Source: Marsupella aquatica
Lineage: Eukaryota > Marchantiophyta
Length of the DNA: 64,000 nt
Reading direction: 5' to 3'
Assembly (NCBI GenBank): GCA_973895155.1
Contig: OZ316896.1
Location: 20,894,001 to 20,958,000, forward strand
Shown here piece after piece: positions 24,907 through 38,069 of the stretch. Below the pieces are notes generated by a model, which searched no databases, had not been told where the DNA came from, and saw only the letters and a program-made list of their open reading frames with translations. A program made the translations under genes and the position numbers. How positions within the stretch are numbered: the first letter of the stretch is position 1; each line of letters opens with the position of its first letter.

Positions 24907-25744
24907 TGGTAAGTGCTGCTACATGATTATACTGTTGGACATCCTTAAGTCTCTATCGTTGTTTTGGAGCCTTTGTTAATTGGAAACTTCTTGTTATGGC
25001 ATATCTGTTTGAATATATACCCTTTGATATTGGCTTTGTGAGCACATGATGAAGTGTGATCTTGGATGTGTTTGGCAGTCTAGGAAGGTGGATCGAGCTA
25101 CCCCTTCTCATCTCAATAACTGGCCTAAACGTGGCATATATCCCTTTTTCTAATCCCCATCAGCGCGGAGTTGTTGAGGCTTGAGCTGGTCTGAGCAGGG
25201 TTGCTGAGCTAACTTGAAGTGCACTTGATCATAGGTAACCTGCCCTCAATCTCTGTAGTCCAGAGTGTGCTGAAGATTGCCATAGCAAGATTTGTCCTAT
25301 TGTGCTTGACTATTCCTAAAGGTCATTTTATGTTCATTAACAATAACCAAAGTCTAAACTTGGAGGTCACAACTAAAATTTTATGGAGGATTGTAATATC
25401 CCCTTCTTCCCACAATCCTAACTCAATCCATGAATCCTTCAAGTAAGCTGTTACGGACTGTACACCTTATCAAAGAAATCATCCCTGAGGCCAGCAGCTA
25501 AGTCGTTACGGCCAATGCATTTCCTGAATCCGTTCCATGTTGTGGAGTCCCAATAAAATCACTCCACTCCTAAGTCAGCTATCATTCCAGCAATCCCACT
25601 TTATGAAATGGATTGCATTTTATCCCTACCAGCTCAAACCATGATGTGCAATTCAACTGTCTCTCACATCGTGTCCCCTTGGCCTCTCTGTGGTCAACTG
25701 AGCTAGCCTTCCTTTGAGGCAATACATTTATCAATTGCTGCATG

Positions 25745-26632
25745 AACCATGGCTTGTGTTGCAAAGCAAGTGACCTCGATTATCCTCCCAGTCGGCCCTG
25801 TCTCTGAAATAGATTTCCATGATTTCATATAGCACAAACCATGGTTTGCACATCTTTATGTTAAGTCTAATTCCACCACTCTGACCTCAACTCACCTTCC
25901 TTTGAGGCATTACATTTTCCAAACCTGGTGCCTTGTACCTATCGTGGCACAAACCATGGTTCGTGCTGTGAAGGGGTAATATGTGACTCCCACTATCACA
26001 ACTCACATCTGGACTTGGCTGTCCTTCCAGCCAACAATTTTCTAGCAAATGGATTTACATTTGTACTTGCAGCACAAACAAGGATTTGCACATCATGCAT
26101 GTCCACCCAGTCCAATTTCTAATCTTAATGAAGCTCAATTTTGCTTTCAAGGGCATGAACCATGGTTTGCTCTGAAGTTTATCTTCATAGTCAATTTTTC
26201 TAGACCTTGTTGCACAAAGGGACCTATTGATATCCGAGCCTTATTACTTCATGTTCATTTTGATTGTTAGTGTTGCCATTCATTTAACGTGAAAGTCATA
26301 TCATTTGCAGTGCAAACCATGGTTTGCACTTCTGAGAATAAGTATCACAAGCCCTCATTGCACGAATCTTGGTTTGCAGTGTCCCCATTGATTTGTCCTG
26401 AAGTTCATTCCCTGTAACCATTTGCAGAGCAAACCATGGTTTGCAGTACAAAGAATAAATACCAGTCACAGCTAGCTATCTTGCACGAACCTTGGTTTGC
26501 ACTGTCCCAGTAGTCTTTGATTCAATTCATTTAGATTCAAAGCTAAATATTATTCCATGAACCTTTGTTTGCACTATCCCTAGTCATCTTTGATTTCATC
26601 TAGATTTAGAGCTTGCAGCATGAACCATGGTT
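25745..26632 (+). promoter_or_regulatory. Cluster of parS-like palindromes upstream of gene B
   Basis: Exact AACCATGGTT copies lie at 25837, 25952, 26158, 26315, 26432 and 26623, with variants at 25745, about 26073, 26363, 26488 and 26563. Spacing is about 50-160 bp. The copy at 26310-26329 is a perfect 20-bp palindrome, GTGCAAACCATGGTTTGCAC, and the one at 25947-25966 is nearly so. The gene B ATG is at 26830. A role as a binding array for a protein is inferred from palindromy, clustering and absence from exons. Confidence 0.6.
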
Positions 26633-26950
26633 TGATGATCTACATTTTGCCAGAATCCAAACTACTCTATGCTGTCCCTGGGAGAAAATTAAGTCAAACA
26701 TTTCAAAATATCTGGTTTCTTTGAACATTCAACATGTTCTTTAAAGAATATCCTTGACACATCTTGCCGACAGTATTCTTATGATCAAATTTGTTTTTGT
26801 TGATAAGCAGAGCGAGAACGCACATAGTCATGGCATCCGAAGGAGAAACTAGCAAGAAGAAGCGGAAGTCTTTGGAAAAAACTGATGGAAGCCCAAAAAA
26901 AAGGAAAGCCAAAGTTAGAAAGGGTGTCACAGGAGTGAATTCCATCACTA

Positions 26951-29900
26951 CACTAGTAGAAAATGGACCCATTTTAGACCAAATTAAACGACTGTGCACC
27001 ACCGTTTAGGACTTACAAACAACTGGGCAGGACTCAAGTCGTTTATAGGACTCCGAGTTGTATGTTTTGTTACTAAAATAGACTTAGTCATTTTTAAAAC
27101 TGAGCGCTTAGTTGTATAAGAGACTTGATTTTCCAGTCGTTTACAGTCTTTCATATGGGCTAGATGGGTGAGTCATTTTCAACGACTAAAACAATGTTTG
27201 TAGGGTAGTCATTTTAAGTACTGTTTGGGTTGACAAAATGACTAAGAGAAATATCAAGGTCTGGTTTGTGTAAGTCATTCATTCTACCTAGGAATGACTT
27301 GATAAGTATGCACCAATAACATTCATACACAAAACATTGGATTTCATACACATTCATTCATACATAGGTTGATCTCTATTTCGCATTCAACTTGAACTCT
27401 ATTGCACAAAGTGTACCTCCATACAATGTACACACATTCTGCATCAAACAAAACAAATTCAAACACCAAACACCATATATACAAAGGGATCCACAATTTC
27501 CACACTTGCTGCATAGATGCATACACAGATCACAAATGGCAGGAACACATAAATGACAAAGGATAATTCATCCTACTTACCAAGTTCAAAATTGGTACAT
27601 GATGTCTGTCTTGGATCTTCCTCCAAGTCAATGCTGCAATCTAACATAATTACTATCTAATGATTCTATTTACTAACATTTCCATTCACTATGAAAAACA
27701 AACCTACTCTGATGGTTAGAGCTCAAGAGTTTCCATTGCATCTGCAATTACATCCTGAGGTGGATTATAGTCATCATCATACTACCTATCACCAGGCGTC
27801 CCTTGTCAATTACTCTGGCTCCTTTTAGGGTATCCATTTTATGTGATTTTTCTTCAGCTACTTACCAACCTGGCACTTGATGTGGGCCCTGTGCATCTTG
27901 TATAGATTCATTCTTCTGTGAGCCCCTTGTATCCATGTCTTCATCCACATCTAATCCGTCCTCTTCACCCCACTGTCCAAGCCCCATGTCTGACTCCATG
28001 TCATCACCCTTTTCCCCCATAGCTTTTGCACAACATCCACAACCAAGCAGGGATAATGAAACATAACCCAATTTCAGGGATGCAATTGGCCTACAAACAA
28101 TTCATGTATGCTCAACTTTCCATGGCTTCCCTTCTGCGTGTCACTTTATTCCATCCTACTGGACGAAAAATACATGTTGACCATCTATGGTCACCCTGTA
28201 AGACAATGCAACCAAGTTGACCATCCATCCATCCATCCATATATATCTCTTGCTTGACAATTACTTTATCACACAAATTTCCCCTAACTAATGTCCATGC
28301 AAACAATTTAGGTTATTCAGATCGCAAGCACGCTGTCACTAGAAGAAAACTACCTTCTAGTCGAGACCTTAAAAATGTATTACAAACATGTCAATTTGAA
28401 GGATGCTCTCTGTCTTTAACACAAGTACAGGGAAATCACTTTCAACATTTTATGTCAATTTAAACTATACAAATAAAAAAGCTACAAAAGGTTCAGACTG
28501 TTGCATACAAACAAGAGAAACTTTGACTCCACTGCCAAATTCATACCTTCGTACGTCTACCATTAATAGAGACCACAAGGACTTTGGAAGTGGGTGCATC
28601 AAAAAAGTAAGCACAATGAATGTATCTGACCGCATACAAAGGCATAAAACAGGTAATTAATGGGAGCTATAGGCTGCAAGAAGATAATGAACTCTGCATT
28701 TAAAAAAGAAAAAGAGATGTAGCCTGGCCCTAATAGGACCCACCAAATCAGAGAATTAAAGGAGCATGGACCACAAAAAAACACTAGCCTAGTAAACTGC
28801 AAAAACTAGCTACAAGAGTTACCTAGCTCAGCACAATGTTGTACAGAAAGAGAACTTACCCCACTATTGTGGCATGGTTTGTACCATATTACAAATTACT
28901 CCAAAATTGGTTTAGTTTTCCTCCTTTTACATTTCCAGCCAGACTTCACCTCGTTCTAAAAATTGTTTTCAGTCTATGTTCAAAAATGCTGTCAAACCTC
29001 CTGACGCTGATAGTGTGGATCATGGAATTATTTAGATGGCCCCACCATAACAGCAAGAAGGACAGTAGGAGATTTAGTCTCAAAAATAGATCGAGAAGAA
29101 CTAAGCAAAGTTCAGACTACAGATGGACAAGCAGATGGATCACTGAACGCAAAATCTGAAGAGAAGTATTATTCTATAAACAGAAAATTAAAAGTAAATA
29201 CAAACTCATGTCCTATGAGGTGAGAAGGCTATATACAATGAACACAAAGTCCTAATGAATACATAATAGTAAAATGAAAAGTAAACGATGTTTTGGCTTA
29301 TTTCTAGATCTGTCTGATATACAAGAGACCTTTTCAGCCATGGGTAAGGACAGTTCTTTACTATATTTTTCACCTTGTCTGATATCTAGAAACAATGTCA
29401 CTGCTTCATCACCCTTTGACAAAGTCCAGGGAGCTACGTACAGTGGTGCAGGTGGCATCATTGTAAGCAAAGTTTTTTCAAACTAAGAGCTCAATAGATG
29501 GTGGCGGCTGAGAGAGAAAGTCTACAGAAAGGGACATTCTTCTCAATGTCCCAATAGGCCCCATGGGCTCAAAGAATCAAAGCGGAGTGGACAAAATACC
29601 CTACTTGCGCAATGAGATACAAAACGTAGCTACGACAACAACCACAAATAGCACAAAAGACATTCTACAGAAAGACAAGATTCGAACTAAAACTTGTGAC
29701 AGGATCTGGACTATATAATCAGTGTACTACAGGCCAAATTAGGACAGGTCTTTATCAACTATTGAGCTGCATTCTTTCTGATTTCTTATTTTCAGCATAT
29801 ATGATTCTATACAACGCGTCCGCCCTTCCGACTGATTATTGTTAGGATCAAGGAATTATTCAGTTGGTCCCATCGTAAAGACAAGAAGGATACTAGGATT

Positions 29901-32057
29901 TGAGTCTCCACAACGGAGAAGAACTAAGCAACGTGCGGAGGACAAATGCGCTCAGTGTCAAAATTCACAAAGAATATTCTTTAGAAACAATAAATAATGC
30001 AGCGCACCTCGAAGCGCACTAGGACTGTGAACAAGGTCACCTGAACCCCTTGCTTCTAGACAAGAATAAAGTCCACATGAAAGTGCTCCTATTGCAGATT
30101 AGATACGTGGAGCTGCTATTCAATATGCTTCAAGAAAGGAATAACGTGCCACTACAGCCGAAGGAGCTAATTTGAAACAAATTTGTTTTTCATCAACTTC
30201 AGTGAGAGGTTCATTTCTCATGATGCTTGAACTTGTTCAGACAAGCCGGTAGAAGAGAAATGTAGAGAATAGAAGAGACTGAACGGTATTGGTAGCCCAA
30301 ATACCAAGGAGGAAGTGAACTTGCAAGTAGACGTCATAGTAGCACCTCGCTCAAACTCAGACAACTCCATGCAGCCAAAACCTTGCAGTAGCGCGATTGC
30401 AGCTCCTGCTAAGTCGATCAGTTGTACACAGACGTTGATTGCAGCTCTGTTTGCTCAGCACCTCACTCGATCAGCAGCTCAGCTCATTCAGGTTCATCCT
30501 CCGTTCAATCGATGAGGACCCCCGGTCACTATGGCCTTCCGATCGGTTCACCAAGCATTGGAACTCACTTGACCCTAACGTACATTGAGTCGATCAGCAC
30601 CACGGCTCACTCATCTTGCATCTTCAGTCTATACGTTAGGACAAATCCACCTTGATCCTCAATACATCATGAGGTTCAAGCTCCCTTCTAGCTATATGAG
30701 CAGGTCCTGGTCACGTGACCCCACTCAAAGTCGTAGCTCTTGAGCTCAGCTCACTTGGCCAGCTCAAATGAGGTCCCAATGGCACGCAGCTTCACAGCTT
30801 GATCAATGAGTATAAACTAAACTCAGCAGTTCAGTTCAGCTCGGTTAACAAACTTTGGGCTCCCTCTCAGTTCATGAACAACATTAGCACAGCGCAGCCC
30901 ACCGCTCACAACTAAAACTGCTGTCAGTGCAGCTCAGTCAAAGCAGCTCAGCCGCCTTAGCTTCACACTGTAGCAAAACATGACGATACCAATCGCAATC
31001 ATCACAAAGCTTCAAAATGGCGAGAGTGTGTTGTTCGCTCCCCAAACAGATCAGCATAGAAAGCCAAACGATACCGCAACACTATCAGTCTCATTGGATC
31101 GACTAGCCGCACACTCTCACTGGATTGATCAACATTAACAAACTCAATAGCAGAAACATATCCCTTGCTCTTCCTCGTGACTTACACACAAAAGTCACAT
31201 AAGTGGCTTTCAAACTAGTCACTAATCGGTCTTCCCGTTTGCCAGACACTCTGGAACCCTAAAGTTGAGCCGGCCCTTGCAAGAGAACCATAAAACACAG
31301 CGTCCGAACTGTCAACTCCCAACACCTATGAAGTAAATGTGCTGGTTCGCGCTCGTTGCCTCGCGATTGTAAACCCTCTCCACAAAACCTCAACATTCGA
31401 TGCCAAGTTCATGTTGTACTCGACGTTTTTCCGTAAAATAGATACAAAGGGAGGCGGCCCATGCTACACAACGTTCCCGCTACTGGAAGGAATGCCATAC
31501 CATAAAGGGCATGCGTGGATGACATGTGGATGTTGGAAATGGGAACGTGAAGTCAACAGGAAATTACTAAGTGATATGCCTCTTAGGGGAGAGTGATAGG
31601 AAGAATGGGGGGACACTGTATCCCAAAATAGCTATTTTATGTCACCCCAAAAATTGTATGTTGCCCACCAACAGGAAGGAAAATCCATTGAGCATAATAC
31701 TAGGACTTACTATTTGGCAAAGACCCATGCACTTTTAACATGGAGGACAACTACTATGACACTCCGCCAAATCACTCTAAACACAATTTAAAGAAGCCAA
31801 TTAATCAGTTGTGCAACCCCCCCATTATCATTATCAACAACCAACAATAAAACCAATGACATGCAAGAGTGTTCACCATTCAAAAAGTACCAAGGTTACA
31901 TGTCATAGTCTTTTCATAAATCATTAAACACTGAAAGTCTTTTCTAGTGTTCATGTGAACTGATACAATGGTTCCTAGTCGTTTAGAGTATGTAAAAAGG
32001 ACTTAGTGGGCTTAGTCCTATAAGGTTCAGTCTAAATTACCCCGCTTTCTACTAGTG
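26951..32057. mobile_element. CACTA (En/Spm-type) transposon, non-autonomous, inside gene B
   Basis: The ends are CACTAGTAGAAA (26951) and TTTCTACTAGTG (to 32057), perfect inverted repeats, with 3-bp duplications CTA at 26948-26950 and 32058-32060. Subterminal copies of AGTCGTTTA-type motifs occur near 27044, 27136 and 31976, as CACTA transposases require. The roughly 5 kb interior has only short frames and no recognisable transposase, so it depends on another copy. A direct check is that removal with one duplication rejoins gene B in frame. Confidence 0.92.
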
Positions 32058-32060
32058 CTA

Positions 32061-33200
32061 ATTTTTGTGGGAGGAAGATGACATTGAAATCCACCATCAC
32101 CGATACTGTTGTCCGAGTTGAACAGAAAGATATGAAGCACTGGGGAGTGGTGCTTGATAAGAATGTTCTTCGGATGTGCGTCGCTTCTGAAGAGGGGACT
32201 TTGGTATTGTCAGACTCTCGAATTCTCAGTTGTGTTTATGAGAAAAATGTCAACCTGAAAGACTGTCAAGAGGCTTTGGTCCTTCTGGTCGAGGAGGATA
32301 CCGTCGATGAATCACAAAACAATAGGATTTGCTATTGTTTCTCCAGAGAGGTATTTGGGATGTTTGACCAAACATACATTGAGGCAAATTGCAGATTATC
32401 TCCGGAGGCATTCTCAACCATTTTGGATCCCACATTCCCAAAGGTTTCTACACTCATAAATGGCCCAAGCATCGAGAGGTACATGTTATCCATCTTGGCA
32501 TGGGCAAAATGCACCTTCCCGGAAACATTTCGTGTTGGAAAGAAGGAGGAACTTGAGAAGCAATCCAAGTTTGAAACAGGAGAACTTCCAAAAGTGATCA
32601 CTGGAGAAAACATTGGAGATCTTTGCAAGAGTTTCAATGGTGTTTATAAAAAAGCAAACATCTTTGATAGTAGAGTTTTCAATGTTGAAAATTCGAAATG
32701 CCACATTGCACCCAATGTTGTAAAATGTAGAGGACATGACCCTGATTACTCAAGGGACCTTGCCAACTTGATGAAATTTCAGTCGTTGGTAAATTTTGAG
32801 AAGCGGGTTTGTTTCCTCATCCCAGTGCTTTGGGATGAGAGCAGGAGCACTGAAGTTGGCTATTGTGGGACTCCATTGTCACACCCACCGATCCTTGATC
32901 AAATTGACAATTATCATTTTTGGATAATTGGAGGCCAGCACACAGTAATAGCTTACCGATTACTTTTGAATGATGAATCAGTGGATGCTGCTATTCATCA
33001 AAAATGCCTTACAATTGATGCCGTGATGTTTTGGGCACCATATGATTTGGCTGGGAACCTGGTAATGATGGGATTATCAAAGACATTGAATCATGTCCAT
33101 CACACAGCGATGGATGAATCCCAATTTTTCTTGATTGCAAGACAGGTCAGAGATATTTGGAAAAGTTATGGATGTCCTCCTTCATAGACAAACAACACCA
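32061..33200 (+). pseudogene. Gene B exon with ParB/sulfiredoxin-like GGQH motif
   Basis: The frame continues from 26950 without a shift after the CACTA and its duplication are removed. Near 32810-32970 the translation has the pattern of ParB-superfamily domains: a hydrophobic strand (CFLIPVLW), a P-rich turn (PLSHPPILD), then YHFWIIGGQHTVIAYRLLL, where IxGGQHTxxA matches the (I/V)xGxHRxxA helix motif. ParB-superfamily proteins bind CTP/ATP and some bind DNA or cut it; which activity this had is unknown. A TAG at 33185 ends the frame, followed by protein-like sequence up to a donor AAG/GTAAGA near 33219, so the stop is probably secondary. Confidence 0.5.
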
Positions 33201-33349
33201 AAGATTCAAAATGGAAGGTAAGAGTCATATATTTCATAAGTTTATTTTTATTCTTGTTTAACTTCTGCTAGTGCATCTGAATGCAATAGAATGTGAAAAG
33301 TATAACAGTGTGAACCATGGTTCGTATCCACCTAATGATTTTAGTTGTG

Positions 33350-34693
33350 TGTGAACAACACTTCTCAAAAGCAGCAATGATCGTCATCCCTTGGGCTAAA
33401 GAGGAGAATGGAAAATTTAATTTGGGTGAACTTGGACCTTTCATCTTAAATATGATAGATTCCACCTTCAACTTGTGGATGAAAGTTTACGAGATGTCAA
33501 AAGAAGGAAAATTGGTTGCTTTCAATGGGTTCTTACAGAGAGATGTTATTAAGAAAGATTTTGCTCGAGGAGCTTGGGAGGTGGCACGAAGAACATTTCG
33601 GGATTTTCTTGGTGTTGAAGATGCAGTGTTGATGAAGATTGCAAGGTATCTTCTTACCAATAAGAAGATCTCACTAATGAAGCAACAAAGTAGCGGAATT
33701 GCAAAGAAGATAGATGCAGTTCCTATCGAAGAAGATTTCATTGCTCTTGATGAGTATTGCGTTCAAAAGAAGCAGGATAAGGAGTTTGAGATACTACTTT
33801 TGAAATATCTTGCAAAAGATAATATGCCTAAGGGGAAACTACGAGCGTTGCCCATGGAGCAGAGAATCGAGAAGGTGAATGCAATGCGAGCTTTTTTTAA
33901 GCTTACTCCAGATAAAGTTGAAAAACTTCGAACTACGCTTGGACCTGCAGTAATCCCAAAATCATTAACGAAGAACACTGGAAATGACGAGTTGCAAAAT
34001 CTTCTGCCTGGAGTTTTTAAGAGTTTGATATGGTCAATCAGGGCTTCAGTGGATGGAAAAGGTAATCCGGTGGTTGTGAAACTTGACTCAAAACTTAGGT
34101 TTTGTTCAAATGAGGGATTTGGAACTCCTGCATTTTTTCGTCCAATCATCTTGGAATTGAAAGAAATGGCAACATTCATATTCTTGGATGCTACCATGAT
34201 ACCTGGAATAAGTCCCATGACACGGAAGACATATGAAGCATGCTTTGATGCAGCTTCTATGATTGGGTCCAAACCATCTCATGTCGTGGTAGGTATCATC
34301 TGCGATCGACTCTTTCTTTGTGATGAGTGCCATTTCAGCACACCCACATTATGTTGCATTCACAACACAATACTGGACACAATCTCGACCGTCATCATCT
34401 ACATCGACAATTTATGATGTCAATTGTCTTTTTGTAACTTATGCATTCTTCAAAGTGTCATTCACTGAAGAATGTGAGGCAGATGAGATTTCTGGAAAAT
34501 TTTTGTTAAGCTTTAAGAAAGCAGGATGTTTGGAGAATTATGAAGAGACAACAGAAGATGTTGCAGAGCAAACTCAGCTTGGGGAGAAAAGCAAGAGTTT
34601 CTATGATAACTTGACTTCTCAACTTGTCTCATTTGACAAGTTTTCTGTCTGTTTTGGAGATGGCCGACATCTGATCCACTCCCTTTTGGTATG
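33350..34693 (+). pseudogene. Gene B middle exons, unknown domain
   Basis: A long block follows an intron carrying a palindrome (33313-33322). It is rich in charged helices (for example PIEEDFIALDEYCVQKKQDK) and has a conserved-looking stretch FIFLDATMIPGISPMTRK. A donor near 34295 is followed by a short intron whose acceptor could be 34338 (46 nt) or 34457 (162 nt); both keep frame. The next exon runs VSFTEECEADEISG to FGDGRHLIHSLL and ends at 34693. I do not recognise the fold. Confidence 0.5.
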
Positions 34694-34783
34694 AGTTTTT
34701 AAACCCCAAACCTTACAGTTGAAAGTTCATTTAATTATTCAACTATATTGAAATCCCAAGTATTAAAACTCAGTCTCATGGTT

Positions 34784-35126
34784 TTGCAGAACTTGGGAGC
34801 TCGGGTACGTTCATATTGTGACGAGTCTAATCACGAAGGACTTACGCAGTTCTTTTCTTCCACAAACAAGTTTAATCATGATCAGCCTGAAGAAGCATCA
34901 TGTGAACTTCGAAGTATTTTAGAGAAAAATATTGCCAGATTGATGAAGTATAATTTGGCCAAGAAGAATATGAGAGAGGACATTATTGAGCTTTGCAAAG
35001 ATACCTTAGACCTTGGTGAAAGTAGTATTGCTCGTGTGATCAAGGAATATGGATTGGGCAACATTCCTGAATCAGATGACAAAGTCTACGAAATGCCAAC
35101 CAATGTTCCTACTGATCCACTTGGAG
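34784..35126 (+). pseudogene. Gene B exon, unknown helical domain
   Basis: It starts after acceptor TTTTGCAG with NLGARVRSYCDESNHEG and ends at donor GGAG/GTTAAT. Both splice phases fit neighbouring exons. The translation is helical and charged. The following intron (35127-35683) has one AACCATGGTT at 35299-35308. Confidence 0.55.
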
Positions 35127-35683
35127 GTTAATATGACTACCATTTGTTATAAATTACCATATTCAATAGCTAATGATGAATTAAATAGCCAAACTTGTCA
35201 TATGCCAGATATGAATCATGAATTATAAATCGATGTTCTCAAGAGAATGATGTACATGATTTGATATAGAATGATTGATTGATGAAAATATTAGAATGAA
35301 CCATGGTTGGAACAAGTTGGATGTGTGAAGTTAGATAAATTTATCAAGACAATATAGAACCTATTATTTGGTATAGTCCAAACATTTTAAATGGATAATA
35401 ATTCCAACTAGAGTTGAAGCAAATACTAATACGAACTGAACAACCCAATCATAGTTTTAACTTGTCAAATGAATCGCTTAAATTCTATAAATAGATTAAC
35501 TTACTCTGGAATTTTGTGAAAAATTAGATTAGTACTTAACATAATATAGAAAACACTTGTCTAATACATCATGTAGTCATTGAAATTAGGCAAAGCAAAC
35601 TAATAGCGATATTTAATAAATAAAAATAATTAGAAGTTTATTGGTTCACCATATTTATCTATTGTTTGTTGTTTTGGTTGTAG
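35127..35683 (+). other. Gene B intron with a palindrome
   Basis: 557 nt, donor GTTAAT and acceptor TTGTAG, phase-consistent. It contains AACCATGGTT at 35299-35308. Confidence 0.7.
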
Positions 35684-37690
35684 GAGATAAAACCAATTCT
35701 ATTGAGGACGAGAACAAGGATGAGGACGAAGAGGATAACATTGATTCCCCGAATGCTTGGCAGCCACTAAAGTTGGATCACGTGGAATCACCAAATGATT
35801 CAATGGAAATTCTTGACTCGTTCAGGGCTTTCCAAACCGAACCAGAGCTCAATGTCGAGGAACAAGGAGTTTCAATGACCAAAGGAAGATGCCCTACCTC
35901 AAATCTAAATGCAAAGAATGTTAAAAATATCCAATCAAATTGTAGCCGTGCTGGGGTGCAAGAATCAAATCAAAGAAACAAAAATGAAGTGGCATTTGAT
36001 GAAACCAAAAGTAAAAATGAGCGAAGAATGATTGTCCGCAAATTTGTGTGGGAAAATTATATTCCTGATCAGGAAACCAGTTGCCCAGATCACATTTCTA
36101 CAATAGATTGGGATGAGTTCTTTCGAAGCGAAGCTCAATTTCATGGGTGGAAAGCAAGAGCATATTGGCATGAAGCTTTGACTCATCGCTCCGGTTTGGA
36201 AACCCCTGAACAAATCACTAATTTACAAGATAATGTCTATTATGCAACAGAAGTATGTGAAATGGTTGGAGGTCCTCCTATTGATGTTTTTGCCATTCAA
36301 AGTGAACCTAAAAGCACTATTAACAAATGGACTTGGATGAAGGAGTATCAACTAATCTCCAACCCTATCACTAACTCTATAGATACACCCGTGTCTAATC
36401 TTAATGATGCTACACTAGATACATGTGCAGTTTATCAAAGTGATTACGAACAAGCAATCATCCAAGATTTGGGTGTGAAGAGAGATGATTCTTTCATTCC
36501 AAACGAGGAAACAATAAGAGACAATGCTTTGGTCGTGAATCCAATGGTGGAGCAGATGGATCCTTTACTGGTTGAAACTAACATTTTGGGCACGTCTCCC
36601 ATATCGACAGAGCCAGTAAATGTTGATGGTGATCCAGTGGAGAAGAAAATGGATCCTTCAATGGTTGAAACTAACATTTTGGACGTGCCTCCCACATCGA
36701 CAGAGTCAAGAAATGCTAACAACAACCTAGCAAGGGAGTAGATGGATCCTCTAGTGGTTGAGACTAACATTTTGGATGTGCGTCCCACATCAACAGAGCC
36801 AATAAATGCTAACAATAACCTAGCAAGGGAGCAGATGGATCCTCTAGTGGTTGAGGCTAATATTTTGGATGAGCCTTTCACATTGACAAAGCCAAGAAAT
36901 GTTGACAGCAACCTAGCAAGGGAGCAAATGGATCCTCTAGAGACAAGAAATGTTGAAATCAATGCACAAGTAGATCCTGTTATGATTTTGGCCGAAAAAC
37001 CAAAGGTGTCTCACACATCGATGGACCCTAAAACAAATGAGAGTGATTTGTTGGTAGATAGTGAAGAACATCCTTGGATCCAACAAGCCACTAACCTTGA
37101 AGATCAAGACATACCGGAGGTGGGAAAAATTGCGCCCTCGGGGGTCTCACTACATGGGGACCTCCCCATCACCTGCGACGTTTTTAGGCCTTGGACCCCC
37201 TAAAATGTAAGAAAAAAAAATTATTTTTTAACCCCTATAAAGTTGGAATATTCTTGGAATATTCCAAAAATTGGATTAAAAGGCCCTAATGTTCTTATAA
37301 GTCTCAAAATTGAATTTAAAAGACCCTATTGTTCTTCTACAAAAATTCTTAAGTCTTCCCTTACAACCAATAAAATGACCCTATCCTTCGTCGCACCTGA
37401 TATGCCATTTTTGTGGAAGTGAAACCCCCGAGATTGCGCCTTGGGAAGAGGAAGCATCTGCTGCAGCCTACGCTGATGGATTGAATGAATTACCACCTCC
37501 TTTTTTGGGGATCCCATTAGTTTCAACTTCTCATGGAGATTGTTCACAAACAACTCCGGCAATAAGAATGGAGCTTCCTTGGAACCACGACGGGATTCAA
37601 AGAGACCCTCGGTGATAGAAAAAGTTACTATGCTGCCAAAGGTGAAGAAGACACCTCAGCAGATTTTGCGCAACAAGAAGTAATGATTTT
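35684..37690 (+). pseudogene. Gene B acidic exon with 31-residue tandem repeats
   Basis: After acceptor TTGTAG the exon encodes a very acidic start (IEDENKDEDEEDNID), then a region with IDWDEFFRSEAQFHGWKARA. Five 93-bp repeats follow, beginning at 36556, 36649, 36742, 36835 and 36928, each starting MDP(L/S)(L/M/V)VE and the last truncated. At the boundary before unit 3, TAG replaces the CAG found at the same place in other units. The MITE at 37137-37432 interrupts the exon; removing it with one duplication restores frame (KIAPWEEE). A frameshift follows near 37550. Confidence 0.6.
37137..37432. mobile_element. 296-bp hAT-like MITE in a gene B exon
   Basis: The ends are CTCGGGGGTCTCAC and the inverse of CTCGGGGGTTTCAC, flanked by perfect 8-bp duplications ATTGCGCC (37129-37136, 37433-37440). 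An 8-bp duplication is typical of hAT elements. There is no coding capacity. Confidence 0.88.
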
Positions 37691-38069
37691 ATTTTGACTA
37701 TACTTAAAATGTATAATGTTTTTCATAGTGCTATAAATTGTTTGATTGTTTAGGTGCAATCTGAGCCCAAACCAGCAAATTGGTCATTATGGATGTGAAT
37801 AGTGTATAGTATCAAGGAAACTTACCCATTATGGTTGCAAAAGTCATTGCAACAAGATTGGAGGGAACACTTCCAAATATGGATCAATACTCACTATATT
37901 CGTGATCATGGAGATAGAAATCATTCAAGGAGATTCCATGTGTTTAATAATCAGGGTACATTTTGGACTACTTATCACACTTATTTGTAGAATGAACCAT
38001 GGTGCATAGTTAATTTATGACATATTTTTGGGTACTATTCTAAATCTCATCTGTGTGTGTTGTGTACAG

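Larger units (their letters stand above)
19100..25600. other. Non-coding centre of the large insertion
   Basis: I find no convincing gene in this 6.5 kb. Short frames (for example plus 20391-20729) have low-complexity hydrophobic translations and no domain. The stretch instead contains several local duplications and a pentanucleotide array, listed separately. It may include other unrecognised insertions. Confidence 0.45.
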
